DNA of 64,000 bases from Myxococcota bacterium (GTDB taxonomy: Bacteria; Myxococcota_A; UBA796; UBA2385). The stretch lies in assembly GCA_023150805.1 (NCBI GenBank), contig JAKLKF010000006.1:43772-107771 (forward strand). The letters run 5' to 3'. The notes under the pieces were generated by a model. It was not told the DNA's origin, made no database searches, and saw only the letters and a list, made by a program, of their open reading frames with translations. Below, in pieces: positions 9,801 through 17,626 of the stretch. A program made the position numbers and the translations under genes. Every line of letters starts with the position of its first letter. The first letter of the stretch is position 1.

Positions 9801-10275
9801 CGTTCCAGTCCTCGTACAGCGACAGGTTGCTGTCCTCGGTCGGCGCCGTGACGTACATGACGATGGTGTTGACCGGAACGGTCTGGGCGTAGCCGTTGGC
9901 GCTGTCGGTCCGGTCGACCAGCACCACCTCGATCCGCCGCTTGGGCGCGGTCTGCAGCTCGGCGGTCAGCGTGTCCCACGCATCTTCCAGCGCGACCGCG
10001 CTCTCCTCGGCGAGCTGCTCCAGCCCGCCGTGGAAGGTGATGCGGAAGTGCTCGGTCTCGATGCTGCGCCAGGTCAGCGCGGGTTCGTAGGCCGCGGCCC
10101 GCGCCGTGCCCCAGGTCCCCCCCGGGCCCGCGGGGGCGCCCAGGCCCAGCGCCAGGCCGGCGGTCAGCGCGAGGGTGGCCAGGGGGCGCCGTCGAGGAGG
10201 GGACACGGGCGGCTCGGGGCGGGACGGGGGAGGAGGGCGGCGAGGGGCGGCCTCAGAACCAGTAGTGCACGCCAC
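6859..10275 (-). CDS. Exported gluzincin-like metallopeptidase / TolB-type propeller / outer-membrane barrel protein
   Basis: An 1138-residue protein with three apparent modules. Near the N-terminus is a zinc-peptidase domain with HELTH at 164-168 and the third ligand in WVVEGFA (E202), a peptidase-MA-like arrangement. In the middle are TolB/WD40-like propeller blades with repeated SPDG and SxDGRTLYFSSDRSG motifs. The last ~400 residues contain alternating aromatic strands ending in Phe (WWFGSSF), like a BamA/surface-antigen barrel. The GTG at 10275 overlaps the preceding barrel gene by 23 bp. A second GTG at 10206 would give a cleaner signal peptide, so the start is uncertain. The substrate is unknown. 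Confidence 0.82.
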   Translation of the reverse strand: MACTTGSEAAPRRPPPPSRPEPPVSPPRRRPLATLALTAGLALGLGAPAGPGGTWGTARAAAYEPALTWRSIETEHFRITFHGGLEQLAEESAVALEDAWDTLTAELQTAPKRRIEVVLVDRTDSANGYAQTVPVNTIVMYVTAPTEDSNLSLYEDWNETILTHELTHILHLDTVEGLPGAVRAVLGRVISVHRVSPGWVVEGFATFQETRQSNAGRGRSSMAHMIKRMAVLEDGFPPLGNMDGWISDMPGGNLRYLFGQDFIQFVSDRTGQDAWTDWVHVYGRGIPYLLPGKRVFGQRLVPLYKQWRQDMTERYQRQAEHLRVQGLTPTRRLSDADDRCYGPAWSPDGSRIVWTCTDPKRGTDTWVADRRGEQAEVVLDGRGATSFSWRPDSQAFAFSSSRVVNRYNVWQDVNLHTLGGSTETVTRGQRARDPAISPDGQTMLVITNEAQDNQLARLTVDRRLQELTDHRDHTQLSSPRFSPDGRTVALSAWKDGHRDIWLYRPDGQPLRRVTADDASDIDPAWSADGRTLYFSSDRSGVYNIYALDLETERLWQVTNVLGGAFGPAPHPDGHALVFEDFHHTGNQIAWLDLDRSTWWDRGTLPRPVEHGPALATALPAEGDVWVAQQRYLAEKARAAFEQAQPAATQEEEATERKGRQARRRRAQADGGGEGATPWTGEVARYPGLDGLGGPFLHARRWPGPWGLPGEQAPGLEDAPDSAPDEQRALVVDTEAPEEQDFAFSWPVKRYSPWGSLLPPRYVLPTISSTTFGYQGVLSTSGADTLRRWLYSGYLAYRTDASYLGWGASLAWNRYTPIVTAGAYSYVTPYSDVYRETGSPQGGGASIPSVESTNQRYWDQRIRGYAQVTWPIDEYRSFFARWAGTARQPMDPLPADAYRPFLPTRGFISSVGGGWRYARGRSYDKSISPEDARIVSLVADLSSPWIGAFVLDDQDQWVGFTQLQVTAEWREYTSLPWAGNHVLATKLAGGLSAGDENRYGSFRLGGSFGESAYYTLPDEWRALRGFPTAVVYGDSYYLGSAEYRLPIVHVDRGVGTLPFFGRYLSASAFVDAGNAFDELSEPALTGVRVGTGAELIGTAIIGWGIPVTLRVGYGFGVVGDGAIAPGSLEGLYWWFGSSF

Positions 10276-10762
10276 CGCCCAGGCTGGCCGAGGTCCCCGC
10301 CGTCGTCGAGCCCCCGACGTCGACGTTGACCCCCCACTCGGCCGTGAAGCCCAGGTTCTCCAGGCCGAAGAAGAAGAAGTCGGCTCCCATCACCGGCTGG
10401 ACCCGGAAGTTGGCGACGCCGGCCGTCACGTTGGCCCCGGCACCCGCCCCCAGGAACAGGTTCATGTTGTCCTCGGCCACGACCCCGTAGAGCACGCGCC
10501 CGGCGGCGACCGCGTCGGCCTTGGCGTTGCTGACGGTCCAGAAGCCGGCGGCCGCCTCGACCTGGATGTTCATCGCCGGGTTGCCGGTCGGCAGCCCGTA
10601 GCGGACCGACAGGGCCGGCACGCTGCCCAGGTGGGCGTTGGCGCCCAGCGCGAAGCGGTTGCGCAGGTCCTTGGCCTGGGCAGGCGCGGGCGCCAGCAGC
10701 AGGGCGGCGAGGGGCAGGAGCGCGGCGAGGAGCGGCGGGCGGGAGCGGCGGGCGGACAGCAT
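10253..10762 (-). CDS. Small outer-membrane beta-barrel protein
   Basis: A 169-residue protein with a clear signal peptide (positive start, Leu/Ala-rich core, cleavage after AQA near residue 30). The rest has the pattern of an 8-stranded outer-membrane barrel: alternating hydrophobic strands, Gly-rich turns and a terminal aromatic signature HYWF ending in Phe, which the Bam complex usually recognises. It overlaps the start of the large peptidase/barrel gene, so both probably come from one mRNA and act at the outer membrane. No ligand can be predicted. Confidence 0.8.
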   Translation of the reverse strand: MLSARRSRPPLLAALLPLAALLLAPAPAQAKDLRNRFALGANAHLGSVPALSVRYGLPTGNPAMNIQVEAAAGFWTVSNAKADAVAAGRVLYGVVAEDNMNLFLGAGAGANVTAGVANFRVQPVMGADFFFFGLENLGFTAEWGVNVDVGGSTTAGTSASLGGGVHYWF

Positions 10763-10805
10763 GAGGACCCCGGGTGGACGCCGGGCTGTAACCGGAGGCA
10801 GGGGA

Positions 10806-11893
<1,088 letters not shown>

Positions 11894-11894
<1 letters not shown>

Positions 11895-12385
11895 CAGGGG
11901 TGCTCCTGGAGCCAGCGGATGGCGAACTGCGCGGCGGACTCGTAGCCGGCCTGCAGGTCCGCCCCGATCTGCTTCTCGATCTTGCCCCCGACGAGCGGGA
12001 TCTGCACGACGATCTCGAACTTGACGATGCGTTGACAGCCCCCGGGCGCCGGGTCGAGCTGCCAGGAGCCCTGGACCTTGACCTTGTCGGCCATGGCGTC
12101 GGGCACGACCTTCCAGTCCATGCGCTGGCGGGCCACGTCGTGCCGCTCCTCCAGGACGTAGCTGAAGCGGTCCTGGCCGATCACCTTGGCGACCGGCGCG
12201 GGGAAGGTCTGCTCCGGCACCACGTGCACCCGGCGCAGGCGCTGGCCGCCCTCGGTGCGGTCCTCCAGGACCTTGCGCTCCAGGCGGGACTGGCGCGCGC
12301 TGGCCTCCTCGTAGCGCTCGCTGAACAGCTCCTCGAAGGCGCGGGCGGGGGAGACGGGGAAGTGGTGGCGGAGCTCGAACTGCAC
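11894..12385 (-). CDS. DUF2505-type START/SRPBCC-fold protein
   Basis: A 163-residue protein with no signal peptide. It fits the DUF2505 group of the START/SRPBCC fold: an N-terminal strand QFELRHHFPVSPARAFE, a central VPEQTFPAP segment, a GSWQL strand and the family signature IPLVGGKIEKQIG before the last long helix. Members have a deep hydrophobic pocket but no settled function. The GTG at 12385 has GGAGG upstream. Its TGA overlaps the ATG of the CAP-domain gene by one base, so the two are made together. Confidence 0.8.
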
Positions 12386-12512
12386 GGGATCCTCCGGTGG
12401 TGGAGCCCCTGCTAATCCGCGCGGCCGGTCCCTCGCGCGTCACGAACTGCGCCTGCCGGCCTCCCGTCCGGGCTACCATCCCGCCCCCTCCTCCTCCCTC
12501 CGCGAGCATCCC

Positions 12513-15500
12513 GTGCGTGGTTCCCTGCTTCCCCGCTCCCTGCTTCCCCTCGGCGGCGTCCTCGCCGTGGCCCTCCTCGCCACCAGCCTGGCCCCGCCGG
12601 TGCGCGCCGCCGTGCCGATGCAGACCTTCCCCGAGTGCGGCGAGGTCGACCGCCCCGACCTGTGCCCCAGCGAGATCGGCGACCACTGGGACCTCATCTC
12701 CTACATCCCGGCCAAGGCCCGCGGCGGGGTGCGGCCCGCCGAGCTGGAGCTGGGCAGCGGCATCGCCCTGGACCGTGCGCTGCGCACGACGGCCGGCCGC
12801 TTCGACGTGGTCGTCGCCATCGGCGACAGCGGCTTCGACTGGACGCGGGAGGACCTGGTCCACAAGGTCGCCCTGAACACCGGCGAGCTGCCCTTGCCGC
12901 AGGACGCCAAGGGGGTGCCGGCGGCCAGCCACGACCTGGACGGCAACGGGCTGGTCAACGTGGCCGACTACCTGACCGACCCGCGGGTGGACTGGAGCGC
13001 GGGTCCCGACGGCTGGGACGGCGTGCTCGAGGCCAGCGACCTCATCCACACCTTCTCGGACGGTGTCGACGACGACGGCAACGGCTACCCCGACGACATC
13101 GCCGGCTGGGACTTCTTCGGCGACGACAACGACCCCTACCACACCTATGACGACGGCTTCGGGACCCACGGCGAGGGCGTGGCGCGCGAGGCGGCGGCCG
13201 AGGGTGACGGCGCGGGCGGCGACATCGGCATCTGCCCCAACTGCGCGGTCCTGCCCCTGCGGGTGGGGGACACCTTCATCACCGACGGCACCCGCTCGGC
13301 CGAGGCCATCGTCTACGCCACCGACATGGGGGCGGTCGCGATCTCCCAGGCCATCGGCGCCATGTCCAGCCCCGACACCGCGCGGGCCGCCGTCGCCTAC
13401 GCCTTCGAGCAGGGCACGGTCGTGGTCGCCGCCGCCGGCGACGAGAACCAGTACCACCACAACTTCCCGGCGGTCCTGGACAACAGCCTGTACGTCAAGT
13501 CGATCAAGCACGACGGCGGCAGCGAGGACGCCGCCTACACCTACATGACGACGCTCAACTGCAACAACTATGGCCCCCGGCTGGTCCTGAGCGCGCCCTC
13601 GGACGCCTGCGCGACCGGCGCCACCGCCAAGATCACGGGCCTGGTCGGCCTGGTGCAGTCCGCCGCCCTGGAGCTGCGGGGCGAGCGGCTGGCGGCCGGC
13701 GAGGTGACGCAGATCCTCATCCACACCGTCGACGACGTGGCCATGACCGAGGAAGAGCGCGAGACCTTCCGGGGCTACCCCTCGGCCGAGGGCTGGGACG
13801 CCTTCTACGGCTACGGCCGGGTCAACGCCGCCCGCGCGGTCGAGGCGGTGGCGGCGGGCGAGATCCCGCCCATCGTGAGCATCGACAGCCCCGGCTGGTT
13901 CGACACCTTCGACCCGCTGTCGGTGACCAGCCTGCCGGTGCGGGCGCGGGTCTCGGCCGAGCGCAGCGGCGGCTACACCTGGGCGCTGGAGGCCGGCCGC
14001 GGCGTGGATCCGCGGGAGTGGGAGCAGGTGGCCAGCGGCGAGGGGACCGAGCCCTTCGACGGCGAGCTGGCGACGCTGGACCTGTCGGCCTTCGCCGCCG
14101 TGGAGGTGGGGGAGCCCGCGCGCGAGGAGGACGTCGTGCAGCGGCTGGAGCGGGTGCACGGGCCGGCCGTCACCCTGCGCCTGCGCGTCACCGACCAGGA
14201 GGGGGTGCAGGGCGAGCAGCGCAAGACCTTCCACGTCCACCCCGACCCGGACCTGCTGCCCGGCTTCCCGCGCCAGCTCGGCGGCAGCGCCGAGGCCAGC
14301 CCCGTGCTCGTGGACCTGGACGACGACGGCGTCTTCGAGGTGATCCTGGCCTCGTCCTCGGGCGACGTCTTCGCCGTGCGCGGCGACGGCAGCGACGTCG
14401 AGGGCTGGCCGGTCTCCACGGCGCAGCGCGACCGGCCCTGGGCCACGGTGGCGGCGGCCTACACGACCGGCGGGGTCCCCGCGCCGCGGCAGGCCATCAT
14501 GTCGGCGCCGGCCGCCGGGGACCTGGACGGCGACGGCAGCCCCGAGATCGTCGTCGCGACGATGGAGGGCCAGCTCTGGGCCTGGCACGCCGACGGCAGC
14601 CCGGTCGCCGGCTTCCCCTACCAGAACATCGGGCGGGAGCCCCAGGAGTTCGACGGGCAGCACACCTACGACCAGGGCTTCATGGCCGCGCCCGCCCTGG
14701 CGGACCTCGAGGGCGACGGCGACCTGGAGATCGTGGTGCCCGGCCTGGACAGCCGGCTGTACGTGGTGGACGGCGACGGCGCGGACTGGGGGCCCTACCC
14801 CGTCGAGCTGTGCTCGCCGGACCTGTGCGGCAACCACGGCTACCGCGCCATCGCCAGCCCGACCCTGGCCGACGTGGACGGCGACGGCGCGCTCGACGTG
14901 CTGCAGGGCACGAACGAGGGGGCCAGCGGCGGCAACCTGGTCGTCACCCACCTGCTCGACCTGACCAGCGGCACGGCCCACGAGGGCTGGCCCAAGCTCA
15001 CCATGGGCCTCATCGCCGAGGCGCTGCTGCTGCCGCTCATCGGCGAGGGGCACCCGGCCAGCCCGGCGGTGGCCGACCTCGACGGCGACGGCGACCTGGA
15101 GATCCTCGACCCGATCATGCTCGGCCAGACCGGGCTCATCGACCACGAGGGCGTCGAGGTGGTCGACCTGTCCTACCTGGAGGGCGACTTCGGCCCGGGC
15201 CAGAACACCGCCGAGGCGCCCAGCCTGCTGCAGCTCGCGACCAACCCCGCCTTCGGCGATCTCGACCAGGACGGCGTGCCCGACCCGGTCATCGGCGGCA
15301 CGAGCAGCCTGTGGGTCGCCAGCCTGGCCGCCACCTTCTGGATGGACGCGCAGCACCCGGTCGCGGCCTGGAGCGGGGCGACCGGCGCCTACTTCCCCGG
15401 CTGGCCCCGCCAGGTCGAGGACCTGCAGTTCCTGATGGCACCGGCCATCGCCGACGTGTCCGGCGACGGGGTGCCCGAGGTGGTCTACGGCAGCGCCGGC

Positions 15501-15911
15501 CACCTGCTGTATGCCTGGGACAAGGACGGCGCCCTGGCGGCGGGCTGGCCCAAGCTGACCGGGCAGTGGCTGCTCGGCTCGCCGGCGGTGGGCGACATCG
15601 ACGGCGACGGCTGGCTCGACGTGGTCGTCACCAGCCGCGAGGGCTGGGTCTGGGCCTGGTCGACCGACGGCCGCGCCGACCAGGCCGTGCAGTGGCAGAG
15701 CCAGTTCCACGACGCGCGCAACACCGGCAACTACGAGGAGCCCCTGCCCGTCCAGGCCGGGCCGGCCGACGTGCCCGGCGGCGGCGGCTACGAGGGGGGC
15801 TGCGGCTGCGGCCGAGGCGAGGACGAGGACGCCGGCGCGGCGGGGCTGCTGCTGCTCGGCCCGCTGGGGCTGCTGGGCCTGCGGCGGCGCCGGAGCGGGT
15901 CGCCGCGGTGA
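12513..15911 (+). CDS. Secreted subtilase-like (S8 fold) protein with FG-GAP/VCBS-type repeats and MYXO-CTERM tail; catalytic Ser appears lost
   Basis: An 1132-residue secreted protein. A signal peptide (about 1-28) precedes a subtilisin-like domain (about 95-450). The Asp (D105, AIGDSGFDW) and His (H219, GTHGEG) of the triad are kept. The oxyanion Asn position reads AAAGDEN (D310). The usual GTSMA serine motif is replaced by CATGATAKITG, placing Thr368 where Ser should be. C-terminal repeats carry DxDGDG motifs (DLDGDGSPEI, DVDGDGALDV, DIDGDGWLDV), as in FG-GAP/VCBS propellers that bind calcium. The protein ends with a Cys/Gly patch, a hydrophobic helix and RRRR. It may be a pseudoprotease. 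Confidence 0.87.
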   Translation: MRGSLLPRSLLPLGGVLAVALLATSLAPPVRAAVPMQTFPECGEVDRPDLCPSEIGDHWDLISYIPAKARGGVRPAELELGSGIALDRALRTTAGRFDVVVAIGDSGFDWTREDLVHKVALNTGELPLPQDAKGVPAASHDLDGNGLVNVADYLTDPRVDWSAGPDGWDGVLEASDLIHTFSDGVDDDGNGYPDDIAGWDFFGDDNDPYHTYDDGFGTHGEGVAREAAAEGDGAGGDIGICPNCAVLPLRVGDTFITDGTRSAEAIVYATDMGAVAISQAIGAMSSPDTARAAVAYAFEQGTVVVAAAGDENQYHHNFPAVLDNSLYVKSIKHDGGSEDAAYTYMTTLNCNNYGPRLVLSAPSDACATGATAKITGLVGLVQSAALELRGERLAAGEVTQILIHTVDDVAMTEEERETFRGYPSAEGWDAFYGYGRVNAARAVEAVAAGEIPPIVSIDSPGWFDTFDPLSVTSLPVRARVSAERSGGYTWALEAGRGVDPREWEQVASGEGTEPFDGELATLDLSAFAAVEVGEPAREEDVVQRLERVHGPAVTLRLRVTDQEGVQGEQRKTFHVHPDPDLLPGFPRQLGGSAEASPVLVDLDDDGVFEVILASSSGDVFAVRGDGSDVEGWPVSTAQRDRPWATVAAAYTTGGVPAPRQAIMSAPAAGDLDGDGSPEIVVATMEGQLWAWHADGSPVAGFPYQNIGREPQEFDGQHTYDQGFMAAPALADLEGDGDLEIVVPGLDSRLYVVDGDGADWGPYPVELCSPDLCGNHGYRAIASPTLADVDGDGALDVLQGTNEGASGGNLVVTHLLDLTSGTAHEGWPKLTMGLIAEALLLPLIGEGHPASPAVADLDGDGDLEILDPIMLGQTGLIDHEGVEVVDLSYLEGDFGPGQNTAEAPSLLQLATNPAFGDLDQDGVPDPVIGGTSSLWVASLAATFWMDAQHPVAAWSGATGAYFPGWPRQVEDLQFLMAPAIADVSGDGVPEVVYGSAGHLLYAWDKDGALAAGWPKLTGQWLLGSPAVGDIDGDGWLDVVVTSREGWVWAWSTDGRADQAVQWQSQFHDARNTGNYEEPLPVQAGPADVPGGGGYEGGCGCGRGEDEDAGAAGLLLLGPLGLLGLRRRRSGSPR

Positions 15912-16330
15912 GCCTCGCGGCCCTCTCGTGGATGCTGGGGAGCTGGGTCCTGGTCGAGGGGGAGCGGGCCTCCTACGAGACCTGGCGCCTGGAGGACGAG
16001 CGCACCCTGGTCGGCGCGGCCCGCAGCGAGCAGGACGGCCGCGTCACGAGCTGGGAGCACCTGCGCATCGTGCAGCAGGGCGAGGGGCCCGCGGGGCTGG
16101 TGGTCTACCTGGCCTCGCCCGGGGGGCGCTTCCCCACCGCCTTCGCCCTGGTCGAGCAGCAGGAGCAGCGGGTGGCCTTCGAGAACCCGGGCCACGACTT
16201 CCCCCGCCGGATCACCTACTGGCGGCAGGGCGAGCAGCTCTGCGTGGAGCTCCAGGGCCAGGAGGCGGGGGGGGCGCAGGAGCTGTCCTGGTGCTGGCAG
16301 CGGGAGGCGCCCCCGCGGGCCGCGGACTAA
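15908..16330 (+). CDS. DUF6265-like small protein
   Basis: A 140-residue protein. The pattern WMLGSWV near the start, ARSEQDGRVTSWEHLRI, LVVYLASPGG and FENPGHDFPRRITYWR matches the DUF6265 group of small lipocalin-like beta proteins. No function is established for the group. The GTG start overlaps the upstream TGA (GTGA), so it is translated after the subtilase-like gene. No signal peptide is visible, so it is probably cytoplasmic. TyrS begins 22 nt downstream. Confidence 0.72.
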   Translation: MSLAALSWMLGSWVLVEGERASYETWRLEDERTLVGAARSEQDGRVTSWEHLRIVQQGEGPAGLVVYLASPGGRFPTAFALVEQQEQRVAFENPGHDFPRRITYWRQGEQLCVELQGQEAGGAQELSWCWQREAPPRAAD

Positions 16331-16352
16331 AGCCTGCTCCTCGGAGGGAGCG

Positions 16353-17594
16353 ATGCACCTGCTCGACCAGCTCGAGGCCCGCGGCCTCGTCCAGCAGATC
16401 ACCGACCGCGACGGCCTGAAGGCCGCGCTGGACCAGGGGCCCGTCACCTTCTACGCGGGCTTCGACCCGACCGCCGACAGCCTGCACGCCGGGCACCTGG
16501 TCCCCGTGATGTTGATGCGCTGGCTGCAGCAGGCCGGCCACCGGCCCATCGTCGTGCTGGGCGGGGGCACGGCCCGGGTCGGCGACCCGACGGGCAAGGA
16601 CAAGACGCGCGACATGCTGGACGAGGCCGCGATCGCCCGGAACCTGGCGGCCCAGCGCGCCCAGCTCGCGCGCTACCTGCCGGAGGACGGCGACAACGGC
16701 GCCATCTTCGTCGACAACGCCGACTGGCTCCTGCCCCTGCGCTACGTCGACTTCCTGCGCGAGATCGGCAAGCACTTCAGCATCAACCGGATGCTGACCG
16801 CCGAGGGCACGAGGCAGCGCCTGGAGCGCAACCAGGGCCTGTCCTTCATCGAGTTCAACTACCACCTGCTGCAGAGCTACGACTTCCTGGTCCTGCACCA
16901 GGGGCGGGGCTGCACGGTCCAGGTGGGCGGCGACGACCAGTGGTTCCACATCGTGGGCGGCGTGGACCTGATCCGCCGGGTGGAGGGGGCGCAGGCCTTC
17001 GGCGTGACGGTGCCGCTGCTGCTCACCGCCGACGGCAAGAAGATGGGCAAGACCGAGGGGGGCGCCGCCTTCCTCGACGCCGAGAAGACCAGCCCCTACG
17101 ACTACTTCCAGTACTGGCTCAACGTGCACGACGACGACGTGGAGAAGCTGCTCAAGCTCTACACGCCGCTGGGGCTCGACGTGATCGCCGAGCTGTGCAG
17201 CGCCGGCGGCGCCATGCTGCGCGAGGCCAAGCGCGTGCTGGCCCGCGAGGCGACCCGGATGGCCCACGGCGACGACGAGGCGGCCGACGCCGACTTCGTC
17301 AGCCGCGTGCTCTTCGGCAAGGGCGGCCTGTCCGCCGACGAGCGGGCGACGGTGGTGCGCACCCTCTCCCGCAGCCAGTCCTTCGACCGGACCGCCGTGA
17401 CCTTCCCGATCTCCTGGATCGACGCCGCCGTGCAGGCCGGCCTGTGCGAGAGCAAGGGCGAGGCGCGGCGGCTGGTGCAGCAGGGGGGCGCCCGGACCTG
17501 GGACGAGAAGGTGACCGACGGGGAGGCCCTGGTCCACGAGCCGGCCGTGCTCTGGGCGGGCAAGAAGAAGGCGGCCCTGGTGGTCGCCGGCTGA
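16353..17594 (+). CDS. tyrS: Tyrosyl-tRNA synthetase
   Basis: A 413-residue class I synthetase that attaches tyrosine to tRNA-Tyr. The HIGH motif appears as HAGH (45-48), and the KMSKS loop as KMGKT (230-234), the form seen in the TyrZ-like branch. The signature GDPTGKDKTR lies between them, and a C-terminal S4 RNA-binding domain follows (about 345-410; SKGEARRLVQQGG). The ATG has GGAGGGAG just upstream. It converges on the kinase gene with 27 bp between the stops. Confidence 0.97.
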   Translation: MHLLDQLEARGLVQQITDRDGLKAALDQGPVTFYAGFDPTADSLHAGHLVPVMLMRWLQQAGHRPIVVLGGGTARVGDPTGKDKTRDMLDEAAIARNLAAQRAQLARYLPEDGDNGAIFVDNADWLLPLRYVDFLREIGKHFSINRMLTAEGTRQRLERNQGLSFIEFNYHLLQSYDFLVLHQGRGCTVQVGGDDQWFHIVGGVDLIRRVEGAQAFGVTVPLLLTADGKKMGKTEGGAAFLDAEKTSPYDYFQYWLNVHDDDVEKLLKLYTPLGLDVIAELCSAGGAMLREAKRVLAREATRMAHGDDEAADADFVSRVLFGKGGLSADERATVVRTLSRSQSFDRTAVTFPISWIDAAVQAGLCESKGEARRLVQQGGARTWDEKVTDGEALVHEPAVLWAGKKKAALVVAG

Positions 17595-17626
17595 GCGCCG
17601 GCGGGCTGCCGGGGCGCGGGCTCAGC
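17590..17626. terminator. Possible two-way hairpin between tyrS and the kinase gene
   Basis: GCTGAGC (17590-17596) and GCTCAGC (17620-17626) are perfect complements, and each includes one of the two convergent stop codons. A GC-rich loop of 23 nt lies between. No T-run follows on either side, so termination here is a guess from position and symmetry. Confidence 0.35.

Noticed and set aside
7132-10329. A 1065-codon ORF on the + strand opposite the peptidase/propeller gene
   Set aside because: It is a GC-rich mirror frame: composition is dominated by Arg, Gly, Val, Ala and His, with no domain, while the other strand shows a full multi-domain protein.
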